A stretch of 64,000 bases of DNA, taken from Archangium primigenium. GTDB lineage: Bacteria; Myxococcota; Myxococcia; Myxococcales; Myxococcaceae. The notes below the pieces were generated by a model, which ran no database searches, had not been told where the DNA came from, and saw only the letters and a program-made list of their open reading frames with translations. Made by a program: the position numbers and the translations under genes. Where the stretch lies: assembly GCF_016904885.1 (NCBI RefSeq), contig NZ_JADWYI010000001.1, positions 5,332,001 to 5,396,000 of the forward strand. The letters are read 5' to 3'. Within the stretch, counting starts at the first letter, position 1. Every line of letters starts with the position of its first letter. This document shows positions 1 to 9,555 of this stretch, piece after piece.

Positions 1-58
1 CGCAGCGGTGGCACAGGCTGGTGGGGAAGGGCAGGTCGGGGGGAGCGGTCTCATCCAC
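1..58 (-). CDS. N-terminus of a leftward gene, zinc-ribbon-like start (partial)
   Basis: Only the first 19 codons are inside the window. The start is GTG, preceded at 6 bases by AGGAG on the minus strand, a convincing ribosome binding site. The peptide reads VDETAPPDLPFPTSLCHRC, and the terminal C-x-x-C suggests the first knuckle of a zinc ribbon. The gene is divergent from the AAA+ operon at 441. Function is unknown, and the call rests on the binding site plus the Cys pair only. Confidence 0.5.
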   Translation of the reverse strand, partial: MDETAPPDLPFPTSLCHRC

Positions 59-440
59 GGGGCTCTCCTGGGGCCGGGAAAGGGGGCGGATGCTACCCGG
101 CCCGCCCCGCTTCCCCTAGACGGTCTAGGGCACACTCGCCCAGCCCGTCGAGGGAAAGGCGGGACACGGCTCCGGATTCCCACGGGAGTAACGGAAGGCT
201 GGCGCACCCGCTCGCTCGGCCGTAGACTGGGCAGCCAGTCACCGACGTGACAGTGTATCGCGATGGCGCCTACATAGACGGACGATGTGAACCCCATGCC
301 CCGTGTTTGTCTTTGATTTTTGTCTGTCTTTTGTTTTCGATGTCTATTTTGAGTCTGTGTTTATCTGCAATCATTAACAAACAATCGCCGGAATGATAGG
401 GATTGATGGTGGTGTCCACCCGGCATAGGATGCCCAGCAC
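59..440. other. Divergent intergenic region upstream of the AAA+ operon
   Basis: No credible gene is seen in these 382 bases. Two things stand out. A perfect inverted repeat lies at 114-130. An unusually AT-rich island with many TTTG/GTCT words spans about 300-382, in otherwise about 70 percent GC surroundings. A weak sigma-70-like -35, TTAACA at 374-379, lies about 60 bases before the ATG at 441, but I see no good -10. The island is the natural place for the operon promoter. Confidence 0.5.
114..130. promoter_or_regulatory. Perfect inverted repeat, candidate operator
   Basis: CCCTAGA-CGG-TCTAGGG is a perfect 7-3-7 inverted repeat, 55 bases upstream of the GTG of the leftward gene at 58. It has no T-tract and is short for a terminator, so a regulator binding site is more likely. 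CTAG is usually rare in GC-rich genomes, which makes two copies in 17 bases notable. Confidence 0.35.
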
Positions 441-3400
441 ATGGCCGTTTCCGACGCCGCGACCGGGACCCTCGACTTCTCCACACCGCTTCTCTGCCAG
501 CAGCTCTGGAACGGCGACTACCAGGTGTTCCCCGTGGCGGCGCCGGAGCTGGCGAGCCATGCGGCCTCGCTGGAGGCCTGTCTCACCGAGCAGCGGCTGT
601 TCCTCGAGGAGCACCTGTCCCAAAGCGCGCCCGAGGAGCTGGCCCGCTTCTCCCTGCCCGAGCGGGTGCGGCTGGAGTTCCTCGAGCTGCCGGTGACGCG
701 GGGCGATGTGCCGAAGCGGCTCGCGCGGCCCCTGCCCATCGAGCTGGCCGTCGTCGTCATCCCGTTCGCGGACGAGACGTGGGTGTCCGTCCCGGTGCTG
801 GATCACACTGTCTTCGTGGGCCGCGAGCAGGACGTGCGCGAGACGGTGCGCGCCGACGTGGAGCGACTGCTCGCCGCGCGGGAGCTGTCCGGGCCCGAGC
901 TGCTGAAGCTGTTGCCGCCCCGCGCGACGACGCTGGAGACGCTCGCGCTGTCGCTCCGGCGAGGGGAGCCGGGGGACAAGGCGCGCGCGGAGCGCAAGCG
1001 GCGGGACGAGAAGCTCCAGAAGGATCAGGCGCACGAGGTGCTCCGCTCCGTCTCCACGCCCCTGCATCCCCGGGACGAGGCGCGCCACGGGCCCCCGCTG
1101 GTGGGGCGGGACACCGAGCTGGCCCTGATGGGCACCCTGGTGGGCGGCGAGAAGCGCCAGGGCGTGCTGCTGGTGGGCCCGGAGCTGGTGGGCAAGACGG
1201 AGCTGCTCCTGGCGTTCATGCGCGCGGAGCACAAGGCGGGGCGGGCGCGGCCCGTCTTCGCGACGAGCGGCTCCCAGCTCATCGCGGGCATGTCTGGCTT
1301 TGGCCAGTGGCAGGAGCGGGTGCTCCGGGTGATGCGCGCCGCCCAGCAGCTCGACGCGATCCTCTACTTCGAGAACCTGGGCGAGCTGCTGGCCCAGCAC
1401 TCCACCGAGTCCATCAACCTTCCCGGCGCGATGAAGCCCTTCCTCGACGAGGGCCGGGTCCGGGTGGTGGGCGAGCTCACCCCCGAGGCGTTGGATCTCC
1501 TGGAGAACCAGCACCCGGGCTTTCTCGCCGCGTTCTCCCGCGTGCGCCTGGAGCCCCTGGGGGCCCGGCCGACCCGCGAGGCCCTGCGCCTGCGCGCCGC
1601 GTGGCAGCAGCGGGCCGAGCCCACGCGGCCCTCGCTCGCGGAGGACGCGGTGGAGCCGCTCGTGGAGCTGGCCGAGCGCTACCTGCCGGGCCGGGCCCTG
1701 CCGGGCAAGGCGGTGCGGTTGTACGAGGAGCTGCGCGCGGGCCTTCACCAGGAGCGCACCGGCGATGGTCAGGTGCCCCGGCTCACCCGGACGCGGCTCT
1801 ACTCCCTCTTCAGCCTCAAGACGGGCGTGCCCGAGTTCCTGCTGCGCGAGGATCGCGCGCTCCTGGCCTCGGACGTCGAGGCCACCTTCCGCCGCCAGCT
1901 CGTGGGGCAGGAGCTGGCCGTGCGCCGGGTGGTGGAGACGCTGTGCATGGTGAAGGCGGGGCTGCAGCCCCAGGGCAAGCCGCTGGCCACCTTCCTCTTC
2001 GTGGGGCCCACGGGCGTGGGCAAGACGGAGCTGGCGCGGCTCCTGGCCACGTTCCTCTTCGGCTCCCCGGAGCGACTGTTCCGCTTCGACATGAGCGAGT
2101 TCATGGACTCCTGGGCCGCCGAGCGGCTCATCCGGGGCAATGCCCAGGGGCAGGGCCTGCTCACGCGGCGGGTGCGCCAGCAGCCCTTCTGCGTGCTGCT
2201 GCTCGATGAGATCGAGAAGGCCCATCCCGCCGTCTTCGATCTGCTCCTACAGGTGTGTGGGGAAGGGCGGCTCACGGACACGCGGGGACAGACGGCCTGG
2301 TTCCACAACGCCCTCATCATCATGACGAGCAACCTGGGCGTGGCGCACCGCCGCTCGCCCCTGGGCATCGGGGCCGCGGAGGTGGACGACGGCGCCTACT
2401 ACCTGCGGGAGGTGCACCGGCACTTCCGGCCCGAGTTCGTCAACCGCATCGATCAGCTCATCGCCTTCCGCCCCCTGTCGGCCGAGCAGATCCAGGAGGT
2501 GGCGCGGCTCGCGGTGGGCAAGCTCGGCCAGCGGCGCGGACTGCTGCAGCGCGGGCTCTCGCTGGACGTGCCCCCGGACATCACCTCCCGGCTCGCCACC
2601 TCGGGCTACCACGAGGCGCATGGGGCCCGGGGCCTGCGCCGGCACCTGGATCAACACCTCGTCGTGCCCCTGGCCCGCGCGCTCTCCGCCGCCGGGCCCG
2701 ATGCACGGGGAGGGGAGCTGGTCTTCTCGCCCAACGACGAGGGCTTCTCCGTGGCGCTCGCCCGGGGCCGTCCGCGCCAGGTGCGCGATCAGCTGGCGCG
2801 CGTGGAGGAGCTGCGCGCGGAGCGCGTCCGGATCGAGGCCCTGCTGAAGCTGGACGCGGCCGAGCGCCTGGGCGAGCAGCTGCGCTTCCTCGTCGCCCAG
2901 CTCGCGCGCGAGCAGACGCACGCGGCGCGCGGGCCCGAGGCCGTGTCCATCAGCCGGCAGCAGTCCGAGCACGGTCGGCTCGAGCTGCTCTGGAGCCAGG
3001 TCGAGCGGCTGCGCGCCACGATCCTCTCGGCCGAGGAGCTGGCCCTGCTCTCCCTCTACGAGCAGCAGGACGTCACCCCCTTCGTGGACGAGGCCCTGGC
3101 GCACATGCGCGAGCTGCGGCGGCTGTTGCCCTCCGTCCTGCTCGCCCTGCAACCCCAGCGCGATGGCATCACGCTCATCGTCCAGGAGGCGGGGGACACG
3201 CGTGCCATGGATCGCTGGCTGCTGCCCCTGCTCGACGTCCTGTCCGCGCGCGGCTGGGTCGCCGGAGGCCGGATCTCCGTGCCCCGGCGCGCCGAGCCCC
3301 AGCGGCGCGACTGGTCCCCCGACGTCCTGTCCGCCGAGGCGCTCAAGCGGGCCCTGAACGAGCCCGAGCGTCCCTTCCGGGAGGTGCTGCTGTCGGTGGG

Positions 3401-3797
3401 CGGCCCCTATGCCGGCTCCTTCCTCTCCCTGGAGGCCGGGCTGCACCGCTACCCGTCCTCGGACAAGCTGCGCGAGCAGGTGCTGCTCACCGTGAGCCCC
3501 GTGGCGACGACCACCCACCTGTCCGAGAAGGAGCTCGTCCTGCCGCTCGTCGCGCCCCCCGAGCCGCCCCCGCTCGCGCAGTTGCGGTTGATCCCCGCCA
3601 CGCGCGAGCACCTGCCCGATGGCACGGTTTCCATCGGCGACGGCGCCCGCACGGTGGCGCTGGACGGGCAGGGCTACTTCCAGGCGCTGGAGCTCGTCCT
3701 GCTCGAGCACATCCTCCTCATGGAGTCCGCCCGCCAGTTCGACCCGGAGAGCGCCCCGTCCTTTCCGGTCGACCAGCTCCGGAGCGCCACGTCATGA
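441..3797 (+). CDS. Clp/Hsp100-like double AAA+ ATPase, paralogue 1
   Basis: The product is 1118 aa. A roughly 210-residue N-terminal region unlike the usual Clp-N repeats precedes 'PPLVGRDTEL' and two AAA+ domains. Module 1 has Walker A GPELVGKT near residue 245 and a ClpB-like loop IAGMSGFGQWQER, but its Walker B reads ILYFEN instead of hhhhDE. Module 2 is intact: GPTGVGKT near 522, LLLDEIEKAHP near 586, and FRPEFVNRID near 662. About 300 residues follow the C-domain. Family knowledge says Hsp100 proteins thread substrate through a hexamer pore. Only domain 2 looks fully competent for ATP hydrolysis here. The stop overlaps the next start by ATGA, so the genes are probably translationally coupled. 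Substrate is unknown, and I see no ClpP-binding IGF/IGL loop that I can call. Confidence 0.9.
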   Translation: MAVSDAATGTLDFSTPLLCQQLWNGDYQVFPVAAPELASHAASLEACLTEQRLFLEEHLSQSAPEELARFSLPERVRLEFLELPVTRGDVPKRLARPLPIELAVVVIPFADETWVSVPVLDHTVFVGREQDVRETVRADVERLLAARELSGPELLKLLPPRATTLETLALSLRRGEPGDKARAERKRRDEKLQKDQAHEVLRSVSTPLHPRDEARHGPPLVGRDTELALMGTLVGGEKRQGVLLVGPELVGKTELLLAFMRAEHKAGRARPVFATSGSQLIAGMSGFGQWQERVLRVMRAAQQLDAILYFENLGELLAQHSTESINLPGAMKPFLDEGRVRVVGELTPEALDLLENQHPGFLAAFSRVRLEPLGARPTREALRLRAAWQQRAEPTRPSLAEDAVEPLVELAERYLPGRALPGKAVRLYEELRAGLHQERTGDGQVPRLTRTRLYSLFSLKTGVPEFLLREDRALLASDVEATFRRQLVGQELAVRRVVETLCMVKAGLQPQGKPLATFLFVGPTGVGKTELARLLATFLFGSPERLFRFDMSEFMDSWAAERLIRGNAQGQGLLTRRVRQQPFCVLLLDEIEKAHPAVFDLLLQVCGEGRLTDTRGQTAWFHNALIIMTSNLGVAHRRSPLGIGAAEVDDGAYYLREVHRHFRPEFVNRIDQLIAFRPLSAEQIQEVARLAVGKLGQRRGLLQRGLSLDVPPDITSRLATSGYHEAHGARGLRRHLDQHLVVPLARALSAAGPDARGGELVFSPNDEGFSVALARGRPRQVRDQLARVEELRAERVRIEALLKLDAAERLGEQLRFLVAQLAREQTHAARGPEAVSISRQQSEHGRLELLWSQVERLRATILSAEELALLSLYEQQDVTPFVDEALAHMRELRRLLPSVLLALQPQRDGITLIVQEAGDTRAMDRWLLPLLDVLSARGWVAGGRISVPRRAEPQRRDWSPDVLSAEALKRALNEPERPFREVLLSVGGPYAGSFLSLEAGLHRYPSSDKLREQVLLTVSPVATTTHLSEKELVLPLVAPPEPPPLAQLRLIPATREHLPDGTVSIGDGARTVALDGQGYFQALELVLLEHILLMESARQFDPESAPSFPVDQLRSATS

Positions 3798-6700
3798 ACT
3801 TCATGATCTCCGTCTACCAGCGCCGCGACAGCGCGGGCGGGCTGTCCTGGACCACGCTCGGGCTCGGCCCCCATACCCAGGCGCGCACGGGCCGGGGCGC
3901 GGTGAAGCTCCAGCAGAAGATCGTGGAGGAGCTGCGCACGCTCGTGGGCAAGCTCCCCGTGCACGAGCTCGCCGCCTTCCAGCTCTCCCGGGGCGTGCGC
4001 CTGGAGCGGATCCCCCTGGAGCTGGACTTCAAGCGCCTGCGCGTGTCGGGCGCGTTCCCGCTCATCCTGGAGCCCCGGTGGCGCACGCGCGGCGAGTCCG
4101 TGACGATCGCCTACCACCCGGAGCGGCAGGGGGAGTGGTTCACCGTGGAGGCCCAGGGCTCCCTGGCGGAGCAGGCCCGCGCCTTCTTCACCCATGCCTG
4201 GTCCGGCCTGGAGGCGCCGGAGCTCGAGTCCCTGCGCTCCAACCGCAAGGACAGCCTCAAGGTCCTGTCCTTCGAGGCGACGCCCCGAAGCCCGTTGGAG
4301 CTGCTGGGCAAGCGCCAGGGGCCCTGGGCCGATCTGGATCCCCAGGACAGGCCCGGCGCGGAGAAGAAGCACAAGAAGTCCTCGGTGGGGGGCACCCAGG
4401 TGCTCCACACCCTCGGCACCAACCTCACGCTCCAGGCCGCCGAGGGCACGCTCGCGGCGGGCATGCCCCGCGCGCCCTATCGCGACCAGTTGCAGTGGCT
4501 GCTCGGGGGCGAGCGCAAGACGCCGGTGCTGCTCGTGGGGCCGCCCGGGTGTGGCAAGCGCACGCTGCTCAAGCGCTTCGTGGTGGATCTGCTCGAGTCC
4601 GAGGGGTACGCCACCCACCACAACCTCGACAAGGTCTCCGCCGTCTGGACGCTCGCGGGCAAGCGGATCATCGCGGGCATGAGCTACGTGGGCGACTGGG
4701 AGCAGCGCTGTCTCCAACTGCTCGAGGACGTCCGGGGCCGGCCGCGCGTGCTGCTCGTGGAGGACCTGCACGCCTTCGGCCGCATCGGTCGCACCCGGGA
4801 CAGCGACACCCACCTGGCGCTCTTCTTCCAGGGCGCGCTCGCGCGGGGGGAGATCCTCCTGGTGGGCACGGTGACGCCCGAGCAGCTCCAGCGGCTGGAG
4901 GCCGACGCGCCCTCGTTCGCCGCGCTCTTCACCCAGCTGCACGTCCGGCCGACCGCCGCCGACGAAACCCTGCGCATGCTGCTGCACGAGTCGCGGGAGC
5001 TGGAGGTCCGGCACCAGGTGCGCTGGCACCCCCTGCTGTTTCCCGCCCTGCTCGAGCAGGCCAGCGCCCTGTTCGCCGGCGCGGCGCTGCCCGGCAAGGC
5101 CATCGACACGCTGCGGGAGCTGGCCACGCGCCACCAGCACACGAACCGGGTCATCACCTCCGAGGAGCTCTTCGCCGCCCTCGCGGATCGGACCGGGCTG
5201 CCGCCCCAACTGCTCAGCGCGCGCGAGCGGCTGATGCCCGAGGACGTGCGCGAGGCGCTCGCGCGCAAGGTCATGGGCCAGCCCGCGGCGATGGACGCGG
5301 CGTGCGACCTGGTGCTGCGCATCCACGCCGGGCTCACGGATCCCCAGCGCCCCTACGGCGTCTACCTCTTCACCGGCCCCACCGGCACCGGCAAGACGGA
5401 GCTGGCGCGCGCCCTGGCCCACTACCTCTACGGAGACGCCTCGCGCCTGGTGCGACTGGACATGGCCGAGTTCCAATCGCCCGAGGCCGTGGCCCGCCTC
5501 ACCGGGGATGCGTGGAACCCCGAGGGCCGGCTGACCCGGCTCATCCGCGAGCAGCCCTTCTCGCTCGTGCTGCTCGACGAGATCGAGAAGGCCCACCCGT
5601 CATTGCTCCACCTGCTGCTCCAGGTGTTCGACGAGGGCCGGCTGACGGACGCCTCCGGCGAGACGGCGGACTTCACCCACGCGGTGCTGGTGATGACGAG
5701 CAACCTCGGCGCCCGGCGCCGGCCCCGCGTGGGGTTGGTGGAGGCGGACGCGCGCGCCCAGGCGCTCGAGGCCGACCGGGCCGTGCGCGAGTTCTTCCCC
5801 CCGGAGCTCTTCAACCGCATCGACCGCGTCGTGTACTTCTCGCCCCTGTCACGCGAGGTGGGGGAGCAGGTCGTCGAGAAGGAGCTGGCGCGGCTGCTCG
5901 CGCGTCAGGGGCTCACGTCCCGCAACATCTTCGTGTCCGCGGACGACGCGGTGAAGCGGCGCATCGTGGAGGAGTCCTTCGATCCGCACCTCGGCGCGCG
6001 GCCCCTCAAGCGCTACCTCGAGGAGCACGTGGGCCAGGTGCTCGCGGAGGCCATCATCCGCGGGCCCCAGTCCCCCTTGCGCCTGTTCCAGCTCTACCTG
6101 CGCGAGGGCCACTTCGAGGTCCAAGCCGATGCCCTCATCCCCCGCGAGCCCGTGGCCGAGGGGTTCGCGCTGGAGCCCCTCCTGTCCCTGCCCATGGCGC
6201 GGCTGCGGGAGACGCTGCGCGAGGCACGCGAGGACGTGCGGGCCATGCGCGAGAGCGAGGCGCTCGGGGCCCTGTCCGAGCAGGTCCGCTTCCACCTGGA
6301 TCGGCTCCAGGCCGGGGAGCGCGAGCACGCCGAGTCGCTCTACACCCTGGACGCGATGCGCATGTACCTGGAGCACTTCGCCGCCCAGCTGGACACCCTG
6401 TCGCGCGCGCCCGAGGAGGACGCCCGCGAGATGATCGAGGTGGAGCGCTTTGGCCTCCTGGAGGTGTCCCACGCCAACGTGGTGCGCCTGTTCGACCGCC
6501 GCTCCTTCGCCCCCGTGCGCACCGCGTCGCGCGAGCAGATGCTCGACGTGCTGGCCGAGGTGTACTTCCTGCGGCGCATCCTGCGGGGGCTCGCCTCGCC
6601 CGAGCAGCACCTGGTGCAACTGGAGCTGCTGCCGCTCGGCCAGTGGCGGCGGGGCGCCACCTCGGGCTCGCAGCTCACGCGCTGGCTGTGCACCGCCTAC

Positions 6701-7243
6701 GCGCACTCGCGCGGGACGATCGAGTCCTTCGCCGTGCTCCTGCCCAACGGGGCCCGCGTGAGTGGTGGCGCCCGGCAGCTGCGCGAATTCCTGCATGCCT
6801 CCACCGTGGAGCCCGTGCACGCCGCCATCAAGCTGGTGGGCCCCGGCATCCGGCCCTTCCTGGAGGGCGAGAGCGGGCTGCACGTCTGGCAATCCTCGGG
6901 ACGCCTGCCGGAGATCGTGAAGGTGCGTGTCCACCCGGCCGACGCCCCCGCGCCGCCCCTGCTGCTCGCGAGCCATGCCGCGCGGCTCCAGGCCTTCCAC
7001 GAGGCACGCCAGCAGGGACTCCAGCCGCTGCCGGAGGATCCCGAGGCCGCCATGCCCGTGGTCCGCGCCTACCGCTTCGAGCCTCCCTCGCGCCAGCAGG
7101 TGGCGGAGCTCGAGCTGGACGACTACCTGCTCACCTACAGCGGCGTGCACCGCGTGCGCTCGCCGGCCGACGCCCTGCCCACCCTGTGGCGGCTGCGCAT
7201 GAGCCAGAATCCGAGCGGCACCGAGACGGGAGGGACGCCATGA
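3794..7243 (+). CDS. Clp/Hsp100-like double AAA+ ATPase, paralogue 2
   Basis: The product is 1149 aa and is paralogous to both neighbours, with the same order: unusual N-terminal region, degenerate module 1, intact module 2, long C-terminal extension. Module 1 Walker A is GPPGCGKR near residue 247, where the final Thr/Ser is Arg. Walker B reads LLVEDLHAF, with Glu-Asp order in place of Asp-Glu. The loop is IAGMSYVGDWEQR. Module 2 has GPTGTGKT near 527, LLDEIEKAHP near 591 and FPPELFNRID. The ATG at 3794 overlaps the previous stop, and the stop overlaps the next ATG. Module 1 probably binds nucleotide poorly or serves assembly. A heteromeric ring with paralogues 1 and 3 is an inference from the operon. 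Confidence 0.9.
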   Translation: MNFMISVYQRRDSAGGLSWTTLGLGPHTQARTGRGAVKLQQKIVEELRTLVGKLPVHELAAFQLSRGVRLERIPLELDFKRLRVSGAFPLILEPRWRTRGESVTIAYHPERQGEWFTVEAQGSLAEQARAFFTHAWSGLEAPELESLRSNRKDSLKVLSFEATPRSPLELLGKRQGPWADLDPQDRPGAEKKHKKSSVGGTQVLHTLGTNLTLQAAEGTLAAGMPRAPYRDQLQWLLGGERKTPVLLVGPPGCGKRTLLKRFVVDLLESEGYATHHNLDKVSAVWTLAGKRIIAGMSYVGDWEQRCLQLLEDVRGRPRVLLVEDLHAFGRIGRTRDSDTHLALFFQGALARGEILLVGTVTPEQLQRLEADAPSFAALFTQLHVRPTAADETLRMLLHESRELEVRHQVRWHPLLFPALLEQASALFAGAALPGKAIDTLRELATRHQHTNRVITSEELFAALADRTGLPPQLLSARERLMPEDVREALARKVMGQPAAMDAACDLVLRIHAGLTDPQRPYGVYLFTGPTGTGKTELARALAHYLYGDASRLVRLDMAEFQSPEAVARLTGDAWNPEGRLTRLIREQPFSLVLLDEIEKAHPSLLHLLLQVFDEGRLTDASGETADFTHAVLVMTSNLGARRRPRVGLVEADARAQALEADRAVREFFPPELFNRIDRVVYFSPLSREVGEQVVEKELARLLARQGLTSRNIFVSADDAVKRRIVEESFDPHLGARPLKRYLEEHVGQVLAEAIIRGPQSPLRLFQLYLREGHFEVQADALIPREPVAEGFALEPLLSLPMARLRETLREAREDVRAMRESEALGALSEQVRFHLDRLQAGEREHAESLYTLDAMRMYLEHFAAQLDTLSRAPEEDAREMIEVERFGLLEVSHANVVRLFDRRSFAPVRTASREQMLDVLAEVYFLRRILRGLASPEQHLVQLELLPLGQWRRGATSGSQLTRWLCTAYAHSRGTIESFAVLLPNGARVSGGARQLREFLHASTVEPVHAAIKLVGPGIRPFLEGESGLHVWQSSGRLPEIVKVRVHPADAPAPPLLLASHAARLQAFHEARQQGLQPLPEDPEAAMPVVRAYRFEPPSRQQVAELELDDYLLTYSGVHRVRSPADALPTLWRLRMSQNPSGTETGGTP

Positions 7244-9555
7244 GCGACAAGAGCCTGCGCGTCTACTTCACCACCCACCAGGACGGCCGACTCACCGGAC
7301 AACTCCTGCCCGTGTGGGAGCGGCTCTTCGATGCGCCTCCGCCCTCCGCCTACGGGCCTCGGGAGGCGGACGTGTACGCGGAGCTGGAGACGCACGTGCG
7401 GCGGATGCTCCGGGAGGACGCGGCCGCGCTCGAGCGCTTCCTGTGGTCGGAGACATTGGAGTCGCGCACCCTCACGGTGGAGATCCACCCCCAGGCGATG
7501 CACCGCAAGCACCCGGTCATCGCCCGGGCCCTCGTCCCCCTGCGGCTCACCTACGTCTACGGGCGCATGGCGGGCGGCGCCTGGCGCGTGCGGGTGCCGC
7601 GCTTCGGCTGGTCGTTCGTGCTCGAGGACCTGTCCATCGCGCGCGAGGTGCTGCAGAACGCGCTCACCACCGCGCTGCTCGGGGAGAACCCCCGGGGCCT
7701 CTACGACTTCCGCCACGAGGGCGCGGAGTACGTCCAGGCGTGGGATCCGGGAGGCCTGCGCCAGGATGCGCGCCCGGACGAGTCGCCGCCTCCGCCCGCC
7801 GAGGTGCTCACCCAGGTGGGCGAGGAGCTGACGTCCCGGGCGCTCGGCGGCCGCCAGCCGCCGCTCGTGTACGACGCGGGAGGGCCCCTGGAGGGCTGGG
7901 AGCTCGCGCGGCGCCACCCGCCGCCGTCGCTGCTGTTCGTGGGAGAGGCGGGCACGGGCAAGACGAGCCAGGTGCTCATGCTGGCGCGGCGCATCGCCGA
8001 GGCGCGGCGCGAGGACAAGAGCGCGCACCTGCCGGACATCTGGCGCACGAGCGCCGAGCGGATCGTCGCGGGCATGGTGTACCTGGGCATGTGGCAGGAG
8101 CGCTGCCTGAAGCTCGTGGGGGCGCTGTCCTTCGAGGAGGACTACCTCTTCGTGGACAAGCTCACGTCGCTGCTCGCCCCCCAGCCGGATGGTTCCTCCA
8201 TTGGAGACCTGCTGCTGCCCGCGGCGATGAGCGGGGAGATCTCCCTCATCGCCGAGTGCACCGAGGCCGAGTTCGAGCGCTGCCAGCGGCGCTTTCCCGA
8301 GGCGCTGCGGCCCTTCCACGTGCTGCGGCTCGAGCCGCCCACGGCCTCGCGGATGCCGGAGCTGATGCTGCGCTACCAGGCGGTGCGCCGCAGCCGGGTG
8401 ACCATCCACCCCGTGGGCCTGCGGCAGCTCGTGGGGCACCTGGAGACGTTCCAGCGCGACAGCGCCTTTCCCGGCAAGGCCTTCCGCTTCATCGACTGGT
8501 TGGATCAACAGGGCGAGCCGGGCCGCGGCCGCACCCTCTATCCGCGCGATGCCTCCGAGGCCTACGCGCGCTACACGGGCCTGCCCCTGCAGCTCATCAG
8601 CGACGACATCCCCGCCGAGCGGAGCGCGCTCGCCGCCCAGCTCCAGGCGGGGGTCATCGGCCAGGAGCGGGCGTGCACGCTGGCCGCCGGGGTGCTGGCC
8701 CGGTTCAAGGCCGGCTTGAACGATCCCGACAAGCCCGTGGGCACGCTCCTGTTCGCCGGCCCCACGGGCGTGGGCAAGACGGAGCTGTCCAAGCAGCTCG
8801 CCCGGACGCTCTTCGGCGACGAGTCGCGGATGATCCGACTCGACATGTCCGAGTACATGCTGCCCGGCTCGGCCCAGCGGCTCATGGAGGTGGGGCCGGG
8901 CATCTCCAGCCTCGCCGAGCGCGTGCGGCGCCAGCCCCTGTCGCTCGTGCTCTTCGATGAGATCGAGAAGGCCCACGCGGACGTGTTCGACCTGCTCCTG
9001 GGCATCCTGGGCGAGGGCCGGCTCACGGATCACCTGGGCCGCCTGGTGGACTTCCGGATGACGGTGGTGTGCATGACGAGCAACCTCGGCGTCGAGTCGG
9101 CCGAGCCCGCGGGCTTCGGCGCCGAGCGCGGCGCGGAGGACTTCCTGCGCGCCATCCGTCAGGCCTTCCGGCCCGAGCTGTTCAACCGCATCGACCATGT
9201 CATCCCGTTCCGCCGCCTGTCCGAGGCGGACGTGCTGCGCATCGTGGATCTGGAGCTGGAGAAGGCGGCCTCGCGCGAGGGCCTGGTCCGGCGGCGGCTA
9301 CGGCTGGCCGTGGACCCGGAGGCTCGGGCGTGGCTCGCGCGGCAGGGGTATGAGCCCCAGTTGGGCGCGCGGCCCCTCAAGCGGCTCATCGAGGCCCGGG
9401 TCATGGCGCCCATCGCCGTGAGGCTCGCGGCCGAGGCCCACCTGGAGGGCGTGGCACTCCCGGTCGTGGTCGCGGGCAGCGAGGCCGAGCGTCGGCTCGA
9501 CTCCACGCAGCGGGCCCTCGCCACGGTGCTCACCGCGGAGGAGGCACGCCCATGA
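7240..9555 (+). CDS. Clp/Hsp100-like double AAA+ ATPase, paralogue 3 (short)
   Basis: The product is 771 aa, the shortest of the three because it ends soon after the small C-terminal subdomain of module 2. Module 1 has Walker A GEAGTGKT near residue 235, but its Walker B region reads DYLFVDKLTS, without the catalytic Glu. The conserved loop is IVAGMVYLGMWQER. Module 2 has GPTGVGKT near 507, LVLFDEIEKAHAD near 569, FRPELFNRID and the usual 'LGARPLKRLIE' ending. It starts in an ATGA overlap and ends in another with the serine hydrolase gene. It is likely a subunit of the same machine as the two upstream paralogues. ClpA, ClpB and ClpV are the closest well-known relatives by architecture. Confidence 0.9.
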   Translation: MSDKSLRVYFTTHQDGRLTGQLLPVWERLFDAPPPSAYGPREADVYAELETHVRRMLREDAAALERFLWSETLESRTLTVEIHPQAMHRKHPVIARALVPLRLTYVYGRMAGGAWRVRVPRFGWSFVLEDLSIAREVLQNALTTALLGENPRGLYDFRHEGAEYVQAWDPGGLRQDARPDESPPPPAEVLTQVGEELTSRALGGRQPPLVYDAGGPLEGWELARRHPPPSLLFVGEAGTGKTSQVLMLARRIAEARREDKSAHLPDIWRTSAERIVAGMVYLGMWQERCLKLVGALSFEEDYLFVDKLTSLLAPQPDGSSIGDLLLPAAMSGEISLIAECTEAEFERCQRRFPEALRPFHVLRLEPPTASRMPELMLRYQAVRRSRVTIHPVGLRQLVGHLETFQRDSAFPGKAFRFIDWLDQQGEPGRGRTLYPRDASEAYARYTGLPLQLISDDIPAERSALAAQLQAGVIGQERACTLAAGVLARFKAGLNDPDKPVGTLLFAGPTGVGKTELSKQLARTLFGDESRMIRLDMSEYMLPGSAQRLMEVGPGISSLAERVRRQPLSLVLFDEIEKAHADVFDLLLGILGEGRLTDHLGRLVDFRMTVVCMTSNLGVESAEPAGFGAERGAEDFLRAIRQAFRPELFNRIDHVIPFRRLSEADVLRIVDLELEKAASREGLVRRRLRLAVDPEARAWLARQGYEPQLGARPLKRLIEARVMAPIAVRLAAEAHLEGVALPVVVAGSEAERRLDSTQRALATVLTAEEARP

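Noticed and set aside
8-250. 80-aa open frame at the left edge
   Set aside because: No ribosome binding site, low-complexity Gly/Arg composition, and it overlaps the better-supported leftward GTG start at 58.
270-2225. 651-aa open frame antisense to AAA+ paralogue 1
   Set aside because: It is a GC-rich shadow: low-complexity Leu/Arg/Glu/His sequence, no ribosome binding site, and it is opposite a gene with clear motifs. The same holds for other long antisense frames, such as 3674-5596, 7135-9198 and 35833-37863.
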